A stretch of 64,000 nucleotides of DNA from Symbiodinium kawagutii (Eukaryota; Sar; Dinophyceae; Suessiales; Symbiodiniaceae), in the NCBI GenBank assembly GCA_009767595.1, contig VSDK01028513.1, positions 273,752 through 337,751 of the forward strand, written 5' to 3'. A model generated the notes under the pieces. The model worked only from the letters and a program-made list of their open reading frames with translations, did no database searches and had not been told where the DNA came from. A program made the position numbers and the translations under genes. Of the stretch, positions 22,153 to 32,455 are shown in pieces (the stretch's first letter is position 1; every line of letters begins with the position of its first letter).

Positions 22153-22270
22153 GGCTATGGGTCAAGCAGTCAACCAACAGATTATGGATGATCATAACCA
22201 ACAATTTCATAAGGAAAACAGTGGTTAATGATAGGGGAACCAGGGGGACTAAAGGTTTTGACCCACAGCC
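22153..22270. mobile_element. Family C element
   Basis: GGCTATGGGTCAAGCAGTC to AAGGTTTTGACCCACAGCC with inner GTTAATGATAGGGGAACC; flanks CATCT / AGATG. Confidence 0.65.
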
Positions 22271-22462
22271 AGATGAACGAGGGAAGGAAACCAAGAAAGT
22301 CGGAGGATTCCTATAAGGAGTCCATTGGGAACACAAAACAGTCTGAAATCACCAGCACGAATTTGTTATTAACAACCATCACAAGACCATCAACTCTAAC
22401 CATCACAAGCCGTCAACTGATTAACAAGCATTACTTCACCATTTGACCATCACACAAGTCAC

Positions 22463-22587
22463 CTGGTGAGCGTCGCCAAGGAACTGTAGTAGAAGGACAA
22501 GTGCGCCTCGGGAATCGCTGTCCTGTCTTCGTCGTTCACATCCTGCGGTCCAGTCATGGGATCCACGGGATCGTTCACAGTGGGCCC
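22463..22587 (-). CDS. Exon: part of a recurrent dinoflagellate domain
   Basis: The acceptor is GACGCCCAG/ and the donor GCTCACCAG/GTGACT; 41 codons, very GC-rich third positions. It contains VNDEDRTAIPEAHLSFYYSS. From memory this resembles the C-terminal part of an uncharacterised domain common in dinoflagellate predicted proteins (a D-x-N-D-x-x-R ... H-L-x-F-Y-Y pattern). That is recollection, not a search. Confidence 0.78.
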
Positions 22588-22925
22588 CTGGGCGTCAACG
22601 TTTTACCTGGTCATATTCAAGTTGGTCAACCCAAAGTTATCCCTAAGTAATTATCAGCACCTAGTATTTGTCAAATGCTAATAGTTTTACCTGGTGAAAC
22701 TTAGTATTTGTGAACTTTGGGGTGATGGTCAAACTACCCAGGATGTGGCCATATGGGGGTTCATCTTGCGGAACCCCCAAAAGTGATTTGCTAGGAATGG
22801 TTCAACTGGATCATGACTGTGGAGTCCCCGATTTTTTGAAGCCCATATCTAGAAAGTCTATAGCCCAATGATTGGGTTTGTTACCAGAAAATCCGTGCAA
22901 AAGCAAACAACCACAATGTGTTTAC

Positions 22926-23008
22926 CACACAGATCACACAGCTTCACCAAGCACTTCGGAGAATCAATCCAGCGTTGAGGCAAGGGCCTAGCAATGCCAA
23001 GAAGCTTT
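22926..23008 (-). CDS. Exon with a CDLC motif
   Basis: The acceptor is TTTGTTTTTGCCAG/ and the donor TGTGTG/GTAAAC. It follows the exon at 23057-23138 across a 48-base intron with exactly matching phase. It includes WIDSPKCLVKLCDLC: Cys residues in C-x4-C-x2-C spacing that could bind metal. Confidence 0.75.
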
Positions 23009-23056
23009 CTGGCAAAAACAAATGCACAAGGGAGAATTGAGATAATTGTACATCAC

Positions 23057-23138
23057 TCATGTGGGAACCATCCAGCACCAAGGATTTCATTCTGACAGGG
23101 CCACGGTTCAAAAAACATCAGCGACCTTCTTTGCGACC
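23057..23138 (-). CDS. Exon of unknown protein
   Basis: The acceptor is TACCTCTCCAG/ and the donor CACATGA/GTGATG. Twenty-six codons with partial codons at both ends, reading FFEPWPCQNEILGAGWFPH. Phase continuity with the next exon supports both models. Confidence 0.75.
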
Positions 23139-23374
23139 CTGGAGAGGTAATTCTAGACATGATCAAGTTCATGTGCCAAGACACTGCTAGGTTCTTGGTC
23201 ATAGCCATCTATCATTGCTGGCCTCAATTTGTGCATGATTGTTGACTATTCGCAAGCAAACAATTGGACTGGGAAAACAATCGACAATTTTCAACTGCTG
23301 GTCATCTAAGACTCAGTCTGATTACATATCAATCATATCAATCTACTGCTGGATATTAATCAGCACTTCACCAC

Positions 23375-23430
23375 GAGTATATCTATATATATATATATCT
23401 ATATATATATATTATATATATATGTATATA
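23375..23430. repeat. (TATA)n low-complexity tract
   Basis: Interrupted TATATATA runs over about 55 bases. Confidence 0.85.
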
Positions 23431-23599
23431 TCCATCTTCAGCACGTGGCATCCAGAGCGGTGAAGAGAAAATGAAACTGCTGATGGTGGAGCGGGTATGC
23501 TCTGTGAAGTCAACCCCCTCATATGGGTTTAGTGTTATTTGTGATCATTCCCAATCATTTTTGATGTTTATTCATTTTGTAATTTCTGGGCTGAAATAC

Positions 23600-23674
23600 C
23601 AGGATTATCTCCAATGAGTGGGACTCCATTGGGCCCCACTTGGCCCATTTGGCCCATTGAACCAAGAAGTGCCG
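23600..23674 (-). CDS. Candidate exon, Trp/Lys-rich
   Basis: The acceptor is GCAATTCAG/ and the donor AATCCTG/GTATTTC; 25 codons, phase 0, with a WAKWAKWG repeat that mirrors a short DNA repeat (TGGGCCAAA). The repeat makes it less certain. Confidence 0.48.
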
Positions 23675-24119
23675 CTGAATTGCAGGAAATCTCGCTAAAC
23701 CACAAAACACTGTTTTGACATTAGAGGCAAAAAAATGACAACCTTACGAAGCACCAGGTATATATATGTAAACTTCCAGTTTTCCAACTATGGTCAATCA
23801 TTAGCTGACTATTGCAATTAGTAACTCAAAGAAACTGACTAAATCATCGACTGAACTACCAACTATGCACAATCACTAGTATAGTTCAAACAATCATTGG
23901 TAGTTCTGCTGATGGTATCATCAGCCCACCATTGAAATTCAATCCAGTTATTACCGCTGAAATCACTGATTGGCTGAGGCGTGTCCCAACAGCGCTGCAA
24001 CAAACTCCAACGGCCGCGAGCGGTTGGATCGTCAGTGTCATAGTCAGCAAGTTATACCTGGGTCTGATACGCATCACTAGTTTCTTAGGTAGCTTGCTGA
24101 CCAAAATGGCGGGCATTAC

Positions 24120-24173
24120 CCTGACATGCCTTGACATTCCTCGACTGCTCATTAGTGTGACCAAAGGAGGACC
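24120..24173 (-). CDS. Short candidate exon
   Basis: The acceptor is AACGCTCAG/ and the donor GTCAGG/GTAATG; 17 full codons, SSFGHTNEQSRNVKACQ. A further well-composed frame lies at about 23960-24055 (RGRWSLLQRCWDTPQPIS) before a GTAATAAC donor, but its acceptor is unclear. Confidence 0.48.
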
Positions 24174-24357
24174 CTGAGCGTTGTTCCCGAATTCTTAAGA
24201 TGCACGAGCGATTCCAAGGACCACAAATTGACTGACTGATCCTGGCTTTGGTGATACAAAGTGGTTGATCCATGGTTCATAAAACATGTAACTATTTGCC
24301 AACATGTACCCACGGAATGACCTACTGTAAATCATGCATAGACTTACCCATACATGG

Positions 24358-24510
24358 TCAATGGTTGGCAGCATTGAACTTCCTCAACGTCTTTGCTGCT
24401 AGGGTCGTGGACTCCTTTGGTTGGTTGCTGTCTCCTTGACGGCTATAGTCATCATCCTGATGATCAAGCGTGTTTGGGAATGCCGGTGGGTCTTCATAGA
24501 AGGCAGCCAT
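24358..24510 (-). CDS. Candidate exon, acidic, possible first or last exon
   Basis: A 50-codon frame from an ATG just after an acceptor CTGTTTCAG/ to a TGA. It reads FPNTLDHQDDDYSRQGDSNQ, strongly acidic and polar. Could be internal with a GTTCAATG donor. Confidence 0.55.
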   Translation of the reverse strand: MAAFYEDPPAFPNTLDHQDDDYSRQGDSNQPKESTTLAAKTLRKFNAANH

Positions 24511-24568
24511 ACTGAAACAGCGAACACCCTGTAACAACCAGCACCAGAGATTACTTCATACGGGAAAC

Positions 24569-24700
24569 TTGGGGCATCCGGGAGTCCTTGATGAAGGACT
24601 CCTGCAGCAAGAAGAACTCAAAGCGCAACTGCAGCAAGGCCCAGTCCTCAACACGCAGGAACCAGTTAGCTGCTGGATCTGGATGGTGCTTAGTCCTCAT
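24569..24700 (-). CDS. Exon: centre of the recurrent domain
   Basis: Open for 44 codons to a donor GCCCCAA/GTTTCC. It reads NWFLRVEDWALLQLRFEFFL, matching the remembered E-D-W-x-L-L-x-L-R-x-E-x-x-L-L core of the domain continued at 22463-22587. The 5' limit is unclear; two AG sites lie at 24680-24690. Confidence 0.72.
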
Positions 24701-25389
24701 GAATGATGCTTAGAATTTCAAGAGGCTTCAAGATGCTTCTTGGTGAAGAAATCATTTAACTACGGGTGCACATATGTTCTATAATATGTATGTACATGTT
24801 TGTACACACCATACCTTGTGGTGATCCCAGTTGTGTATCAATTTACCTTAGTGGGGATTACCAAGCTCTACGTCAGTCGATCATGACTGTGTATTGTTCT
24901 GTATCGTTGATAGGAAAATGCAAAGGTCAATGTAAATAGACTATTTACATGTTATCTTAATCTTCCAATCTATATACACAGTATATAATTGTATTCATAT
25001 GAATATATTGGTTTGGCAACTGTAGGGTAAACATGTAAGCAAGATAACTGTACCGTAAGCATATGTGCCCGCGGGCACAACTTGCTGTGGAGGGCAGCTT
25101 TGACTACGCCATTTGCAGCATCAAATCAAGGCCAGCACCAATCCTCACGGTAAATAACTTGACTTGGGATTTTCGACAATTGTTTGCATAAGTGATCATA
25201 TTATGTACATATGTGTCAGATATGGTGATATTTACAGATCTGATCAAATCAGATATGATTATAACGGGTACATGTACTGTATACCTGCATATCTTTGATT
25301 CCATTTGTGCCTGTGCATAGAAAATGGTACATGTAGCTTTGTCAAGTCACAAGAGAAATTCCCTGCAATTGGCTGTTGCAGTGTCCCAC

Positions 25390-25440
25390 CAGGACTCTGA
25401 AGTAGTGCAGCGATCGGATCAAGTTCGTATACGAGCTCCC
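25390..25440 (-). CDS. Exon following the GEPLY exon
   Basis: The acceptor is GCTGTTTTTCAG/ and the donor GTCCTG/GTGGGAC; 17 codons in phase with the upstream exon across a 53-base intron (GSSYTNLIRSLHYFRVL). A second frame is open but does not match the phase. Confidence 0.7.
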
Positions 25441-25493
25441 CTGAAAAACAGCCCTCCCAGCAACCCCTTCACAAAGTGGAGGTGCCCCGGTAC

Positions 25494-25646
25494 CACATGG
25501 CAGGCTGAACATTTTGAAACTGGAGCTGGTAACACGTCTTGTGGCAAGCTGGACCCTTCCCAAGCGGCTGCCATCGCCACGGCAGTCCCCTCCTCTGCTT
25601 CGAAGTGCGAATAGAGGGGTTCACCGTTCCCCACGTCGTTGATGTC
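25494..25646 (-). CDS. Exon: N-terminal part of the recurrent domain
   Basis: The acceptor is GGCCTTCAG/ and the donor CATGTG/GTACCG; 51 codons, phase 0. It begins DINDVGNGEPLYSHFEAEE. The pattern N-D-V/I-G-x-G-E-P-L is how the remembered domain starts. A CSAC pair lies near the end. Confidence 0.76.
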
Positions 25647-26183
25647 CTGAAGGCCGTGAGCTGAGTGGAGTCATTCCCGGAAGGGACAGGGGGGCGACCC
25701 ATGAATCTATACCGGGCACGATGAACGAAGACATTCGGATGATCAAATTCTGCAAAATGCTCATAGACGATGCATACAAATTACTTTGTATCACAGTACA
25801 TAACATTTCATAGCATTGCATTCCACTACAGTACGCAGCCGTCAATACTTTTACATTGCATGCTGTTGTATATTTGTTCATGTCAAGGCGCTTTCTACTC
25901 AAAAACATACATGCATCACATTTCTGGCACGTGACTTTGCATGATTACCAACAGATACACTACAGAGAATGATATTGATCCGGCTTAGCAGAGTGAATGG
26001 TGTGACCAAAAATCGCCAGGTAGAAGCAATTCATTCTCCAATCCGACAATTCTGAGACCGAGACGGGTGAACAACAGCGGAGCAGCCACATAAACCGTTT
26101 TGTAACCATGAAGTAACCATTTATTGGCCAACAATTAACCACAAATAACCACTATATAAATCATAACCACAAATCTAACCACT

Positions 26184-26421
26184 AAATAACCTTGCAACCC
26201 CAGAAAGAAAATTGTTGTTCTTGCACAACTCTCTGGTGCACCTTGTCACCGCAAAAGTCTAATATCTCTGCTGTGGACAATGCCATGCGGTTGCCCAAGA
26301 CGCAGGAAGCGGAGAAAAAGAATAGTTTCCCCAGCAAAACTGGGGACAACAAGGAGATCACTTTGAAGACAATGGAACGATATGGAACGGCGTTGCGAAA
26401 AGAACCACCATGATGCAGCAC
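26184..26421. other. Island with open frames on both strands
   Basis: Plus 26192-26413 is a 73-codon Lys/Glu-rich frame; minus 26182-26421 is a 79-codon hydrophobic frame. Neither has decisive splice sites. One strand is probably an exon; I cannot say which. Confidence 0.4.
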
Positions 26422-26458
26422 ACTAGGGCTGACCTAGAGAACCTCTTTCAATCATTTG

Positions 26459-26574
26459 GCTGGTCAGTTCACCCTGTACCCCTGGGTCAAAACCATCATA
26501 ATCCATGACTTTCCCTATGAATCTATCGGTGAGTATCCCCCATGAATTGGTTAATCAAAGCCTTGACCCATAGC
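26459..26574. mobile_element. Family C element abutting an exon
   Basis: GGCTGGTCAGTTCACCCTG to GCCTTGACCCATAGCC. On the minus strand the upstream exon runs to AGCAAG/GCTATGGG, so the element start gives a GC donor. Confidence 0.65.
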
Positions 26575-26730
26575 CTTGCTAATCACATTTGCAATCTTTA
26601 TTCGTAGTTTCTGAAAATGGTTGAAACCAAGTGGTATGATTTCAACAATTTTGGTGAATGGTGATCCACCAATATGCTTGCCTTCCTCCTCAACAAAATC
26701 GTGGGCCGGCGCCACGCAGTCACCCACGTG
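26575..26730 (-). CDS. Exon of unknown protein, bounded by family C
   Basis: The acceptor is GTGATTCCCAG/; 52 codons, phase 0, to the edge of a family C element. It reads VAPAHDFVEEEGKHIGGSPF and then a basic helix KLRIKIANVISK. A longer upstream frame is also open. Confidence 0.72.
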
Positions 26731-26933
26731 CTGGGAATCACCCCGCCGGGAACAGCGGCCCCAATGGGAGCGCGATCATCCCCATGGAAGCCATCAATCG
26801 TGAATCACGTATTGCTGGTTGATAATGGTTGATAGTGCTGGCTAATCAACCATTTAACAACTAACTTACTCAACATACTAGTTTTCAACGAATTCATTTG
26901 CATTCACAGAAATTTGCCGAGAGAAACCATGAC

Positions 26934-26990
26934 CCCTGAGCTTCGCCAAAACCAGTCCTCCACCGAGAAAATATCCACGAAACCGCCCTC
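26934..26990 (-). CDS. Candidate exon with an EDW motif
   Basis: The acceptor is GATTGCTCAG/ and the donor CAGGG/GTCATG; 19 codons, EGGFVDIFSVEDWFWRSSG. It loosely echoes the G-E-P-L ... E-D-W part of the neighbouring domain. Two other minus frames here are longer but less well bounded. Confidence 0.45.
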
Positions 26991-27257
26991 CTGAGCAATC
27001 CATTGGGGGAGGGGCCTCTGGGAGGAGGGGCTTCTGGGTCACCATGGCTGCACTGGTTGCACCTTGATGGTAAAACCGAGATCCAGGGTTTCTCTGGGGC
27101 TGCTTGAGCTGCTTGAGCTGCTTGATATGGGTTTGTGCCAGAATAGTGGTGCCCCCGAAACCACTGGTTTCCAAGTAAAATGAAACTTGTTTGGTGAGCT
27201 AGTGGTTCCCCTATGGCTTGGCACATACCCATATGTTTGGATTTAACATAGCCAATG

Positions 27258-27430
27258 TTAGCCATGAATCCACTGTTGCCTTGGGGCAAAGGTGGAAGCT
27301 TGGGGCCGATGAACGTCCGCCCGGCAATGGCTGGCGCACTCCACAGCTCCCCCTGACGACTTCGTTACGCAACGGTGGCCAGCAATCGACGATGATCGAA
27401 CCAGCGATGGAACGTGCGCCAGCATCATGG
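27258..27430 (-). CDS. Candidate exon, unknown protein
   Basis: A GC-rich island whose minus frame has GC-rich third positions (IIVDCWPPLRNEVVRGSCG). Plus-strand frames are open too. No clear splice limits. Confidence 0.42.
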
Positions 27431-27561
27431 TTGGCTCCAAAGGAGAATAAAACCACTAGTTTCGCCGTAGTTAAGCATAGAAAATCCCATGGTATTCCTT
27501 ATGAACCACTAGTTTGACCATAGTTCAAAATAATTCAAAAGCAACAATGCGGAATTGCTGT

Positions 27562-27647
27562 CTGGTTGGTTTCAACTCTGCAAAATATATGCCGCCAGCA
27601 ACGATCCAATATATGGGGGAACAGAAACAATGTTTAAAACTGACCAG
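27562..27647. mobile_element. Family B element (decayed)
   Basis: CTGGTTGGTTTCAACTCTG to AATGTTTAAAACTGACCAG, short and missing part of the core. Confidence 0.5.
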
Positions 27648-27649
27648 TA

Positions 27650-28836
27650 GTTGCTACAGTACATTGGTACCTTTCGTATCCTATGCTCACTATTGTTTCC
27701 ATGCTTACCTTTGCTACCAGTACAGGCAGTTCAAAATGCTTGATTCCATAGATCATGATACTCACTTACAGATCTTTTGAGATACAAGACATATCGTGGA
27801 CTTGCACTCATTTTGCCTTGCAACTCCAATACGGCCCACAAGAGTATGAGCTGTTTGGAGGACCCCGCAAATATCTTTTTGGCAAAGCAACGCAACCACA
27901 ACTAGGGGCCAGCTTTCGGCACAACTAGGGGCCAGCTTTTGGCACAACCCCATCGAACTTCAACTGCTCCGTGTACATAGCGCACAGCTATGGATGTGTT
28001 CACAGGTAGACGCCTTGTCTGCCTTACAGTATCAAGCTCTATTGGTTGCGTATACATGTCACTATACGCGCCCTGAGATACACCTTACTCAAAGCATAAA
28101 GCGTTCATCCCACATTGATTAAACACCATCACCACTACTCACGACGAAATCACATTTGAGTACAAAAAGACACGATCATGTTGCGCAGCGTAGTCTCACA
28201 GTCACCAATCGATGATTATTCCTTCTGGTTGGTGAATGTGATTTCCAAGGAGCATCACGGGTAGAACCATGGTAGAACCCCATAGCAGATCAAGCATGAT
28301 AAATCATCATTAATTAACCAAAAATTTGAATGTCATCATCCGTAAGTCCGTAAGCCGTTGTTGGTTCAGAGACCCCCATGATTATTGGTCAATGAACAGA
28401 TCAAACATCACATCAACCATGGATCAACTATGAATCAACCATGAATCAACCAGGAATCATCCATCAATCAACAGCTATTCATCATATTAACAGCCATACT
28501 GTCAACCACGAATTCAACACCAATCAACCTAGAATCAACCATGAACCAACTATCGATCAGCCAGCATTAGCCATCCTAACTGATGATTAATAGTGGTTAG
28601 AAGTTTAGAAGGTTCAGTAGTGATTAGGCATCACCAACCATCATCAATCCTCACTGGTTGGCGTTTAAAACCATTATTGCTTATTACTGTATTCCCTATT
28701 ATTCACCCGTATGAATAGTTGTCACTCCTCTGAACCCCCTTAGGTTCCCCTATCCTTCACCCCTAATTATTAGTGGTTGTAACTCCTCTGAACCCCCTTA
28801 TGTTTACCCATTGCTCACCCTTATCAATCGTTGTAC
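27650..28836. other. Intron or spacer
   Basis: Contains a 27-base tandem pair around 27895-27950 (CACAACTAGGGGCCAGCTTT) and, from 28380 to 28680, dense AATCAACCATGAATCAACC phrases. A second direct repeat (GAACCCCCTTA...TCACCC) lies at 28730-28820. No exon supported. Confidence 0.55.
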
Positions 28837-28956
28837 CCCTTGTAAAAACCGCCTCGTAAACCGATGCCCGCGATACCACCAACCCGACGCACCTTGGAGC
28901 CGTCCTTCTTGCCACCCGTCTTCCACGCCTTGCCATTGCGGCAGCAATTGCTGCGA
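28837..28956 (-). CDS. Candidate exon, basic Gly/Lys/Arg-rich
   Basis: The acceptor is ACCATGACCAG/ and the donor TACAAGGG/GTACAACG. The frame with more G/C at third positions reads NGKAWKTGGKKDGSKVRRVG, resembling the basic low-complexity exon at 14258. A phase-0 Gln/Trp-rich frame is also open. Confidence 0.52.
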
Positions 28957-29153
28957 CTGGTCATGGTGGTGGCATGGTTGGGTGACAACGGAGGTAACAT
29001 GCCATGGTTCATAGGGAAAAAATCACCAACAAGAATGGTTTAGAATGAGGAATTAGTATTTGTTGTATTGATTGTAAGGTGAACTATCTCTTTTATATTG
29101 TCAACTATGGTCAATAATGGTAAAATCATCATGTTAAACAACTATTGTATATG

Positions 29154-29259
29154 GAGTTTCTCAATATATGGAATACATGGCACCCAAAAAATGGTTCGTT
29201 TACTATCATCAATGATTCAAAAATGATAATTTGGGGTATCCCTACTTTGGAAAAACACC
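29154..29259. mobile_element. Family A element
   Basis: GAGTTTCTCAATATATGG to CTACTTTGGAAAAACACC with inner AAAATGGTTCGTTTACT. Confidence 0.5.
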
Positions 29260-29717
29260 AAATGGTTTGCAATGGTTCATTAGTGGCGGTAGATTAATGG
29301 TTGATGAGGTGTTGATCCATGGCTGAATGTGATCAATAAAAGGTTCTTGATGATGGTTTGAAATAGCCAACTGATGGTTGGTAATGGTTGATTTATGGTT
29401 GTTAACTGATGGTTAACTGTGAACTTCGCTAATCATTGTTGACAATGTTGGATAAGAGCAAAGGGTGCCTGAATCTGTGGTGAACGCTTCTTGAGAATCG
29501 CTGGGTGTGCACTCGTCCTGCTCGTTATCTCGGAATGTTCTAAATATGTTGTCCTGAGATTCCAAACCATTACCCAAATATTCCATGTATGGTCTAGTTG
29601 CTACAGTAACAGTTACCTATACAATGACACAAATCTATGCATACGTATCAGGCATGGAGCATCTGGGTTAAAGGAGAAGTCAATATTCATGGCTTCAGAT
29701 GATGAATTTCTTCTTGG

Positions 29718-29842
29718 TCAGCACCAGCAGGGGTATTCACCAAAGCGATGATGGACCACCGTGGACCAAAGGGCAACTGCGAACAAATTTTGGTCGCGGA
29801 CTTTATCATTGCTTTTTGCCCCGCTGCTAATGGTGATGTCCC
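29718..29842 (-). CDS. Exon of unknown protein
   Basis: The acceptor is GCTGGTTTAG/. The frame is open for 40 codons (ISSGAKSNDKVRDQNLFAVA) to a TGA at 29718. Composition is clearly coding in the first 30 codons; a GTGGTCC or GTGAATACC donor may end it earlier. Confidence 0.58.
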
Positions 29843-30242
29843 CTAAACCAGCATTTTCTATAATCATCGTTGAATGAATTCGGGCAGCAAAATGACTGAC
29901 CTACACCCAAAGGGGTCCATTACGCTGAATATCCTGGGATCTGATATGTTGAGATGTTCATCTACTGGACCTTCAAGTTACGATCCTCGGTGAAACCACA
30001 ATTTGTTGGGATGAATTTTGGGGTGTCACCAATTGATCTGGATCAATGATGCGTACAACTGGTTTCGACCCACCAGCAATTTGAATCAATTGGGATGCGC
30101 AGAGTGGTACCCCCCAGTTGAATTGCATAGGTTCGTTCATCAGGGCAACTACTAGCTATGGTAGCTATGACTATAACTAGCTATGACTATAGCTACATGG
30201 CCTATTAACTAACTAATAACCTTTGGGGGTACCATTCTGTAC

Positions 30243-30339
30243 CGGCTGGCCCCCAACCGGGTGGCGCCGCCTTCTGCTTTGTCTGAAGCTCCTGCGCGAG
30301 CCGCAGGAGCCGCAGGTCACAACCGGGCATGGTTCGCAT
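30243..30339 (-). CDS. Candidate exon, charged helix
   Basis: Third-position GC is very high in the frame DLRLLRLAQELQTKQKAAPP, ending at GCCAGCCG/GTACAG. The 5' side follows a family B-like end reading AACCAACGG, with no AG, as at 12224. Confidence 0.52.
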
Positions 30340-30548
30340 CCGTTGGTTTTCAACAAAAAATTGGTTGGTGGTTGAACCAGCCCTATGACCATGGTGAACC
30401 AGTTCAATGATTAACCATTATTAGCCAAATGATTGGTTGAACCAGTTAATAAACCTGGTTGTACCAGGTAATTGGTTAACCATTATTACTTATTAACCAC
30501 CAGTTAATAATGGTTAATATGGTTGTAATGGTTGATAATGATCATGAT

Positions 30549-30652
30549 CTGGTTGGTGGTGCTCACCGCCCCGTCATGAAAAATATGCTTGTCAACCAAT
30601 CATTTGTCAACCATTACTGGTGAAAATAAAAAATGTTTGAAACCACCAACCA
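30549..30652. mobile_element. Family B element
   Basis: CTGGTTGGTGGTGCTCACC to TGTTTGAAACCACCAACCAA, with the core TTGTCAACCAATCATTTG. Confidence 0.65.
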
Positions 30653-31188
30653 AAGAAACTTTGGATACTGTTGGTTATTATCCACTATGTGTAGTCATTG
30701 TATGTCATTATTCACCAACTCTTGGTTTTCAACAATTAACTTTGTTTATCAGCACTGTTGCTTATTATCCAAAGTTGATTGTTTTCAACCATGAACTTTG
30801 GATACTGTTGGTTTTTAAAAACTGAAAACCATATATTCTCCAACTGTTTCAACAAATAACAGGGCATTAAGCATCTGGTGATTAGTATCCACTATGTTTA
30901 GTTATCATTCACCAACGAATTTATCACAGTGGTCAACAATAATCATGATTACTACAGGTGAATGATGCTTTACACTGGCTCACAGTGGCTACTGAACAAT
31001 GATATCCGCCGTTTTCACGTAATTCCTTATGGAATGAGTAGCATCGGGTTCCCTTAATCCCAAATGGTGAGAACAAGTCGTGTCCCCTTTGGAGTTTCAG
31101 GATTTCTCCATGGGATGAGTGGAAGATTTCCAGCAGTGCTATCCGCTTCCTCATCTATGGTCCCCTGGCACCAGGCGGCTTCCAACAG

Positions 31189-31299
31189 CCCGGGGCCCCT
31201 ATTGGTTTATGCACCTCACTGAGGGGCCCCGTGAGACGAACTACACCTCGGGGGCAGGGCCCTTCGAGCTGATCAAGCAGAGCTTGTCCATGCTTATGA
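31189..31299 (+). CDS. Candidate plus-strand exon
   Basis: The plus frame has very GC-rich third positions and reads HLTEGPRETNYTSGAGPFEL. The acceptor is TTCCAACAG/ and the donor CTTATGA/GTACTA. The best-composed minus frame is broken by several stops. It is the one clear exception to the minus-strand pattern. Confidence 0.45.
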
Positions 31300-31529
31300 G
31301 TACTAATGGTTTCGAATGGTTCCCTAGGTTCAAATACTGGGTTAAATGCGTAGGTCCAAAGGCATTCGGTTCGCTATTAGGTTGACATGCTTACCATCAC
31401 TAACACTAGATTCAAACACCAACAACTACCATGGGATACCTTTTATGGCTATATGAACCATATGGCACACCTTGCGACTAGGAGTTCCGAATTAGCTACC
31501 TGCTGACTACCCAACGCTTGCCGAAGGGA

Positions 31530-31690
31530 TACCGGATGGTTACTAATTACTAGTTACTAGCTACTGGATTTTAATAATTACAGCTGTTTATTAATATGAA
31601 TAGCTAGTTACTAGTTACTAGTTGCTACTAGTATCATTGGTAGCTAATAGCTAGTAACCAGTAGTTAGTAGCTAGTTACAAATTACACAT
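31530..31690. repeat. CTAGTTACTAG-type short palindromic repeats
   Basis: ACTAGTTACTAG, GCTAGTTACTAGTTACTAG and the complementary TAGCTAGTAAC recur within about 160 bases. Confidence 0.6.
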
Positions 31691-31964
31691 GCCTTCTGGT
31701 AATCTAACGGTTCGCCGGCTGGAAAATCCACTGATGAGTTCCCAATATCTTCGAAGAGAATCTGGTCCAGCCACACGTACCGCAGTGTCATCACCGTTCT
31801 CATTGGTGGGGGCCTAACCCATCTGGAGAACATTTGTCAAGCATCACTAAGCATCATGAAAAACTCTACCCTAAATACACGAAATATTCAGCAATGCTAA
31901 TACTGCAAGGTATCAATAAGCACCACCCCAAATACTCTACTCAAATTGCAAACAATAGCAATAT

Positions 31965-32085
31965 GGCTGTGGGTCAAAACCCTTAGTCCCCCTGGTTCCC
32001 CTGTCATTAACCATTAGTTTCCCCATAGTTTGTTGGTTATCAACCACCATGAAATTGGTTGGTGAACTGCTTGACCCAGCTCGCC
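31965..32085. mobile_element. Family C element
   Basis: GGCTGTGGGTCAAAACCCTTAG to CTGCTTGACCCAGCTCGCC, flanked by ATATG/ATACA. A second, related segment follows at 32155-32276. Confidence 0.65.
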
Positions 32086-32297
32086 ATACATAGCTGGTAT
32101 ATCCCCGAACTAGTTGCTAGCTATCATCCCATGAACCAGCTATTGTTAATCATCAACCAGCTTGGTTGGTTGGTTCATCTCTGGATAACCAGCTGTTTAC
32201 CATTGTTTTCCCTGTGAAATTGTTGGTGGAAATCCCCCATAGACGTTGGTTGGTGAACTGCGGCTGACCCGGGCGCTCGCCATATGCTATGCACAAC

Positions 32298-32455
32298 CTG
32301 CAGATCCTCCCATGGGACGACTTCGTCGCGCTGCCAACTCTCCCGCTAGCCGCGCTCCGCGAAGGACTTCTGCCAGGCCGTGAGCTTTTCCTTGAAGTCG
32401 TTGGAAGGCTGGAGGTCCTCATCGCGACCGCAGGTGGCAGGCAGGTGGCAGGTGG
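32298..32455 (-). pseudogene. Exon with an in-frame TAG
   Basis: Third positions are almost all G or C on both sides of a single TAG (32346-32348). Upstream it reads EDLQPSNDFKEKLTAWQKSF; downstream RESWQRDEVVPWEDLQ to the donor CTGCAG/GTTGTG. The stop could be a nonsense mutation, an assembly error, or an undetected GC-donor junction (GCGCG/GCTAGC). The plus strand is also open over part of this. Confidence 0.5.
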
